Shown one piece after another: positions 21,773 through 25,100 of a stretch of 25,100 nucleotides of DNA. Position 1 is the stretch's first letter, and every line of letters begins with the position of its first letter. A model generated the notes under the pieces. The model had not been told where the DNA came from, searched no databases, and worked only from the letters and a program-made list of their open reading frames with translations. The position numbers were made by a program, and so were the translations under genes. The stretch comes from JAHEEM01 sp036396795 (GTDB lineage: Bacteria > Pseudomonadota > Gammaproteobacteria > Steroidobacterales > Rariloculaceae): positions 1-25,100 of the forward strand of contig DASWKF010000061.1 of NCBI GenBank assembly GCA_036396795.1. Direction: 5' to 3'.

Positions 21773-22309
21773 ATGACCACGACGACCCGAGACATCGTAA
21801 CGCTGCAAACCACATCTTGGCCCAGCAGGCGAATCATCCCGAATCCACGGGCACGCTGTCCTGGATACTGTCAGCACTTTCGATTTCGGCCAAGGTCATC
21901 GCGGATCAGATTCGGCGCGCCCGGCTCGTCGACGTCCTCGGCAAAATGGGATCCGACAACGTCCAAGGCGAAGAGCAGCAGAAGCTCGACGTGATATCAA
22001 ACGAGGTTCTCATCCGAACGCTCGGAACGCGCGAGGGTGTCGCGATCATCGCCTCGGAGGAGTAATGAGGAGCCCGTCATCATCAGGAGCGACGCGGGCG
22101 GCAAGCTGCGCCTGATGTACGAAGCCAATCCCATGGCGATGCTGATCGAGCAAGCGGGCGGCAAGGCGCTCACGGGCCTCGGCGAGGACACCAGCCGGAG
22201 TCGCGTCATGGACGTGCAGCCTCGGGATATCCACCAGCGCTGCCCGGTCATCCTCGGCAGCCCTGCGGAAGTCGACCACGTCACCAGGCACCTTCAACCC
22301 GCCGTCTGA
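21773..22309 (+). pseudogene. fbp: Fructose-1,6-bisphosphatase class I pseudogene
   Basis: Three frames together spell parts of class I FBPase. Frame one (ATG 21773) gives MTTTTRDIVTLQ. After a missing base near 21810, frame two gives ILAQQANHPESTGTLSWIL, KVIADQIRRARLVDVLG, GSDNVQGEEQQKLDVISNE and ASEE. It stops at 22063; after one extra base frame three continues NEEPVII. The next residues are already near the C-terminus (GGKLRLMYEANPMAMLIEQA, DVQPRDIHQRCPVILGSP). The middle of roughly 170 residues, including the DPLDGSSN metal-site motif, is gone, so no activity is possible. The enzyme normally makes fructose-6-phosphate in gluconeogenesis. The stop lies two bases before the PepSY gene. An intact copy elsewhere would be expected. 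Confidence 0.88.
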
Positions 22310-22311
22310 GC

Positions 22312-23439
22312 GTGAAGCCTTTCTTCGCAATCACCCGGTCGCTGCACGCCTGGGGCGGCGCGCTGCTGGCTCTACTGCTGCTCATGAGCAGCGTGACAGG
22401 CACGCTGCTTCTTTGGAAGCCGGAATATCTCAAGCTCACGATCCCCGCGGCGCGGGCGGACTTCGATCCCACGCCGGAGACCTTGGCGCCGCTCATCGAG
22501 CGGATCGAGGCGCAGCTAGATCCGAACGAGATCGTGCAGATTCAACTGCCGACACGCGATTTCGCGCTCGCCAAGGTCACGATGTTCGACACGCACTATG
22601 CCTACGTCGATACGCAGGGCAACATTGTCGACGAGTGGTTCCTGAACGAGCGCTGGGAAGAATGGCTCTATGACCTGCACCATCGTCTACTACTCGGCAA
22701 CGCCGGGCTCACGATCATCGGCTTTGTCGGCATGACAATGCTGCTTCTATTGATCGCAGGTGTCGTGACGTTCTGGCCGATGCGCCGCGGCTTTCGGCAC
22801 GGATTTCGGATTCGTAGCACCGCGCGGCCGCATCTTCTGACTGCGCACCGCAACATCGGTATCGTCGAGGCGCTGCCGTTCGGCCTCACGCTCGTGACCG
22901 GCATCGTGCTCGCCTTCCCGACCCAGGTCGAGGAGCGTTTCCTCCAGCCCGTACGCATGAGCCAGGACTATAGTGACGCGCTGAGCCTCGGCGTCGATGA
23001 CGTTTCCGGCGGAGATTCGGGCGACTGGTTGCCGGCCATGCGTAGAGCGCTCGCAACGTTTCGCGCGGGCGAGGTCCGCTCGGTGCAGGTTGCCAACGAC
23101 ATCAGCAACTACCGCATCATCGGCGTCAAGCAGCCCGAAGAGTGGCATCCCGACGGTATGAGTCGCGTCTACGTCGATGAGGCCGGTGGCTGGATGGACG
23201 TCCGCTACGATGCAACGGCGTTGCCGTTGATCGAGCGCACCTACAATACTATCTATCCGCTGCACACCGGCAAGCTGGGGAGCTTCGCTTATAAGCTCCT
23301 GCTCACCGTCAGCGGTCTGCTCGTCGCGCTGCTGAGCACGCTCGGGCTCACCAGCTTCCTCCAGGGTAAGCTGCGGGGGCGTGGCTCGCCGCTGGCGGCT
23401 GACCGAAACGCGCGCCGAGCCGGTCGGCAAGCGAGCTAG
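22312..23439 (+). CDS. PepSY-associated transmembrane protein
   Basis: This 375-residue inner-membrane protein starts at a GTG two bases after the fbp remnant, without an obvious ribosome binding site, so coupling to upstream translation is likely. It has four helices: about 10-34 (LHAWGGALLALLLLMSSVTG), a second after DLHHRLLLGN (about 130-155), a third in NIGIVEALPFGLTLVTGIVL, and a fourth near the C-terminus (LLLTVSGLLVALLSTLGL). Periplasmic PepSY-like regions lie between. Conserved histidines sit in LHAW, LHHRLL, TAHRN and YPLHTGK. The family (PF03929-type) is often linked to siderophore-iron reduction or TonB receptors, but no iron gene adjoins here. Confidence 0.88.
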   Translation: MKPFFAITRSLHAWGGALLALLLLMSSVTGTLLLWKPEYLKLTIPAARADFDPTPETLAPLIERIEAQLDPNEIVQIQLPTRDFALAKVTMFDTHYAYVDTQGNIVDEWFLNERWEEWLYDLHHRLLLGNAGLTIIGFVGMTMLLLLIAGVVTFWPMRRGFRHGFRIRSTARPHLLTAHRNIGIVEALPFGLTLVTGIVLAFPTQVEERFLQPVRMSQDYSDALSLGVDDVSGGDSGDWLPAMRRALATFRAGEVRSVQVANDISNYRIIGVKQPEEWHPDGMSRVYVDEAGGWMDVRYDATALPLIERTYNTIYPLHTGKLGSFAYKLLLTVSGLLVALLSTLGLTSFLQGKLRGRGSPLAADRNARRAGRQAS

Positions 23440-23448
23440 GTATGGGGG

Positions 23449-23465
23449 TACTATATTTCATAGTA
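23449..23465. repeat. AT-rich inverted repeat
   Basis: Arms tactat and atagta flank a 5-base loop just after the PepSY gene, at the start of a locally AT-rich stretch (to about 23500). It may be a weak terminator or part of the promoter region of the synthetase gene. No gene lies in 23440-23556. Confidence 0.3.
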
Positions 23466-23556
23466 TCAATTGCTTATGCATTCTTTATCATGTTACGTAG
23501 CAAATGCCTTTCAGCCGTGGCATGGGGTGTGAGTCACTGATCACGGGCGTCGTATC

Positions 23557-25100
23557 GTGACACTGGCTAGCGGGACGCTACAGTCGGTCGTAGCTGGTCT
23601 GGCCCGGCACGGGACGCGAACCGCAGTGCTGCAGATGCGGCAAGTGAACGCCGAGCAGTGGAGTTATTCCGAGCTGCTTCACTTCTCGGCTCGTCTTGCG
23701 GCTGGGTTGCGCGCCCGCCGGCTGACGCCCGGCGAACGGGTAATCCTGCTCGCGCCCAATTCCATTGAGTGGGTGACCGCCTGCCTGGCGTTGCTGGAGG
23801 CCGGCTTGATACCCGTGCCGGTCGACAGCCAGATCAGCCGGGACGATCTCTTGCACATCCTCGAAGACAGCAGGTCGGCCTGGGCGTTTACCACGGTGCT
23901 CGGCGCCGAGCGATTGAGCCGGTGCGAGGTCTCCCAAAGGCTTCGTGTCGTGCTTCTCGATCGGACCGGCGAGCATGGCCTGTTCTGGCGCGAGCTGCTC
24001 GCCGAGGACTCCTGCGAGCATCCCAAGGTCAACTCGGAGGATTGCGCGGTTCTTTTCTATACTTCCGGAACGTCCGGCCCGCCGAAGGGCGTGCCGCTCA
24101 GTCACGCCAATCTCTTGAGCAACGTGGCGGCTCTGTTGGAGGAGGATCTCGTGCGACCGGACGATCGGCTGCTCTTGCCGGTGCCTCTGCATCACGTCTA
24201 TCCGTTCGTGGTGGGGTTGCTTACGCCGCTGAGCGTGGGCATGAGCGTGATCCTTCCGCGCTCGTTGATCGGCGCACATTTTTTTACGGCCATGAACAAG
24301 GGCGAAGTGACGATATTGCTCGGTGTGCCGCGCCTGTATACGGCGTTGCTCGATGCAATCGAGCAGGGTTTCGAGGGGAGAGCGCGGATGCTTCTCAGTG
24401 CTTTTCGGGTCGCCATGCGTGTATCGATTGGCGCGCGCAAGGCGCTGCGGATCGATTTGGGCCGTTGGTTGTTCGCTGCACTGAGACACAGGATCGCGCC
24501 GCGGCTCCGATTACTCGTGTCCGGAGGTTCCCCACTGGACCTGGATCTGGCACAAAGTCTTCAGGGTCTGGGTTGGCCCGTGGCTAGCGGTTACGGCCTC
24601 ACCGAGACGTCACCCATACTGACACTCAATCTGCCTGGCGTGTGCCCCGTGGACAGCGCGGGCAAGCCTCTGCCGGGCGTGCAGCTTCGGCTCGCGGAGC
24701 CCGCGTCCGGGTTTCGGCACGGTGAGGTGCAGGCGAAGGGGCCCAACGTGTTCTCGGGCTATCGCAATCTACCGGACAAGACCCAGGAAGCATTCACCGC
24801 GGACGGCTGGTTCCGGACCGGCGACCTGGGCTACTTCGACAAATCCAGCGCGTTGTACCTCGTCGGCAGAGCCTCGTCGATGATCGTGCTACCGGGGGGT
24901 GAGAATGTCGTCCCGGAGAACCTCGAGCAGATCCTGGAGCGATCTCCGTACATCGGCGAGATCGGCGTTCTCGAGCACGGTGGGCGGCTCGTCGGCGTAG
25001 TGGTCCCTGAACGCGCTCCCGGCTTGCTGTTCGACGCCGGAGGGGCAGAGCAGCGGATACGCGAGGAGATTGTAGCTCTTTCTCAAGGGCTGCCCAGCTA
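23557..25100 (+). CDS. AMP-forming acyl-CoA synthetase-like protein (3' truncated by window)
   Basis: 514 codons are visible and the frame is still open at the window edge. Adenylate-forming motifs are in order: YTSGTSGPPKGVPLSH (168-183, phosphate loop), YGLTETSP (346-353), TGDLGYF (421-427) and GRASSMIVLPGGENVVPEN (437-455). It would activate a fatty or other carboxylic acid to an acyl-AMP, then transfer it to CoA or a carrier protein. In the hinge motif the usual GR-x-K-(D/N/E) is GRASS, so both the lysine and the acidic residue are replaced by serine. The GTG at 23557 is the first start after an in-frame stop at 23530 and yields a complete N-terminus. The ribosome binding site is weak. 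Confidence 0.9.
   Translation, partial: MTLASGTLQSVVAGLARHGTRTAVLQMRQVNAEQWSYSELLHFSARLAAGLRARRLTPGERVILLAPNSIEWVTACLALLEAGLIPVPVDSQISRDDLLHILEDSRSAWAFTTVLGAERLSRCEVSQRLRVVLLDRTGEHGLFWRELLAEDSCEHPKVNSEDCAVLFYTSGTSGPPKGVPLSHANLLSNVAALLEEDLVRPDDRLLLPVPLHHVYPFVVGLLTPLSVGMSVILPRSLIGAHFFTAMNKGEVTILLGVPRLYTALLDAIEQGFEGRARMLLSAFRVAMRVSIGARKALRIDLGRWLFAALRHRIAPRLRLLVSGGSPLDLDLAQSLQGLGWPVASGYGLTETSPILTLNLPGVCPVDSAGKPLPGVQLRLAEPASGFRHGEVQAKGPNVFSGYRNLPDKTQEAFTADGWFRTGDLGYFDKSSALYLVGRASSMIVLPGGENVVPENLEQILERSPYIGEIGVLEHGGRLVGVVVPERAPGLLFDAGGAEQRIREEIVALSQGLPS

Noticed and set aside
21637..22065. 142-codon plus-strand gene as an independent protein
   Set aside because: Only the C-terminal part is FBPase; the N-terminal part is out of frame with the real FBPase start at 21773. 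It is part of the fbp pseudogene.
23578..24489. 303-codon open frame on the minus strand
   Set aside because: It is antisense to the acyl-CoA synthetase-like gene whose motifs are clear; the translation is Gln/His/Arg-rich noise.
1..25100. CRISPR arrays, tRNA or rRNA genes, complete insertion sequences
   Set aside because: No regularly spaced direct repeats, cloverleaf or rRNA-like sequence, or paired terminal repeats were found by reading.

Overview
The window reads as chromosome of a GC-rich Gram-negative bacterium, most likely a gammaproteobacterium of the Steroidobacterales/Woeseiales kind. That placement is an inference from a TonB-dependent receptor, several lipoproteins, secreted DUF6152/DUF6644-type proteins and PepSY proteins; there is no rRNA or marker gene to confirm it. 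No tRNA, rRNA or CRISPR array was seen.

Left part (1-7166): a secreted LVIVD beta-propeller protein (minus strand) is divergent from a TonB-dependent receptor with a structured leader. The receptor gene ends in a textbook intrinsic terminator. A secreted metallo-beta-lactamase-fold hydrolase and a secreted alpha/beta hydrolase with a frameshift follow. This looks like a catabolic or uptake neighbourhood: outer-membrane import plus periplasmic hydrolases.

Scar (7167-8358): a lower-GC stretch made of gene remnants. It holds an AraC-family regulator without its DNA-binding domain, a cupin domain lacking both natural ends, and about 18 codons resembling an IS256-family transposase fused to the cupin.

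Centre (8370-13122, all minus): a cluster of exported proteins of poorly characterised families. It has two tandem DUF6644-like four-helix membrane proteins, a DUF6152 protein, two secreted proteins sharing a G-H-W-(E/D)-G-D-T-L-V motif, and a protein that fuses a DUF6152-like domain to a domain with that motif. A frameshifted small gene lies upstream. Then come a secreted NHL-type beta-propeller (plus), an orphan TRAP-type solute-binding lipoprotein with a Tat-like signal, and a secreted MetX-like alpha/beta hydrolase.

Right part (17337-21630) looks like an envelope/stress block: DUF3309, a small two-helix protein, a SYLF protein, a cupredoxin-like lipoprotein, and a run of minus-strand genes. 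That run is a truncated GlsB/YeaQ/YmgE-like peptide overlapping a class D-like sortase, then a protein with a C-terminal LPSTAG-helix-Arg sorting signal, then a GGDEF diguanylate cyclase. A sortase with its own substrate and a cyclic-di-GMP enzyme in a Gram-negative is the best candidate here for an under-described system. A repeated GTCTGTACG motif occurs upstream of three transcription units in this block.

Right end (21773-25100): a fructose-1,6-bisphosphatase pseudogene with two frameshifts and a large internal deletion, a PepSY-type membrane protein starting 2 bases after it, and an acyl-CoA synthetase-like gene cut by the window edge.

At least six loci show frameshift, truncation or deletion. 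Simple frameshifts could be assembly errors, but the fbp deletion and the cupin-transposase chimera cannot easily be explained that way.
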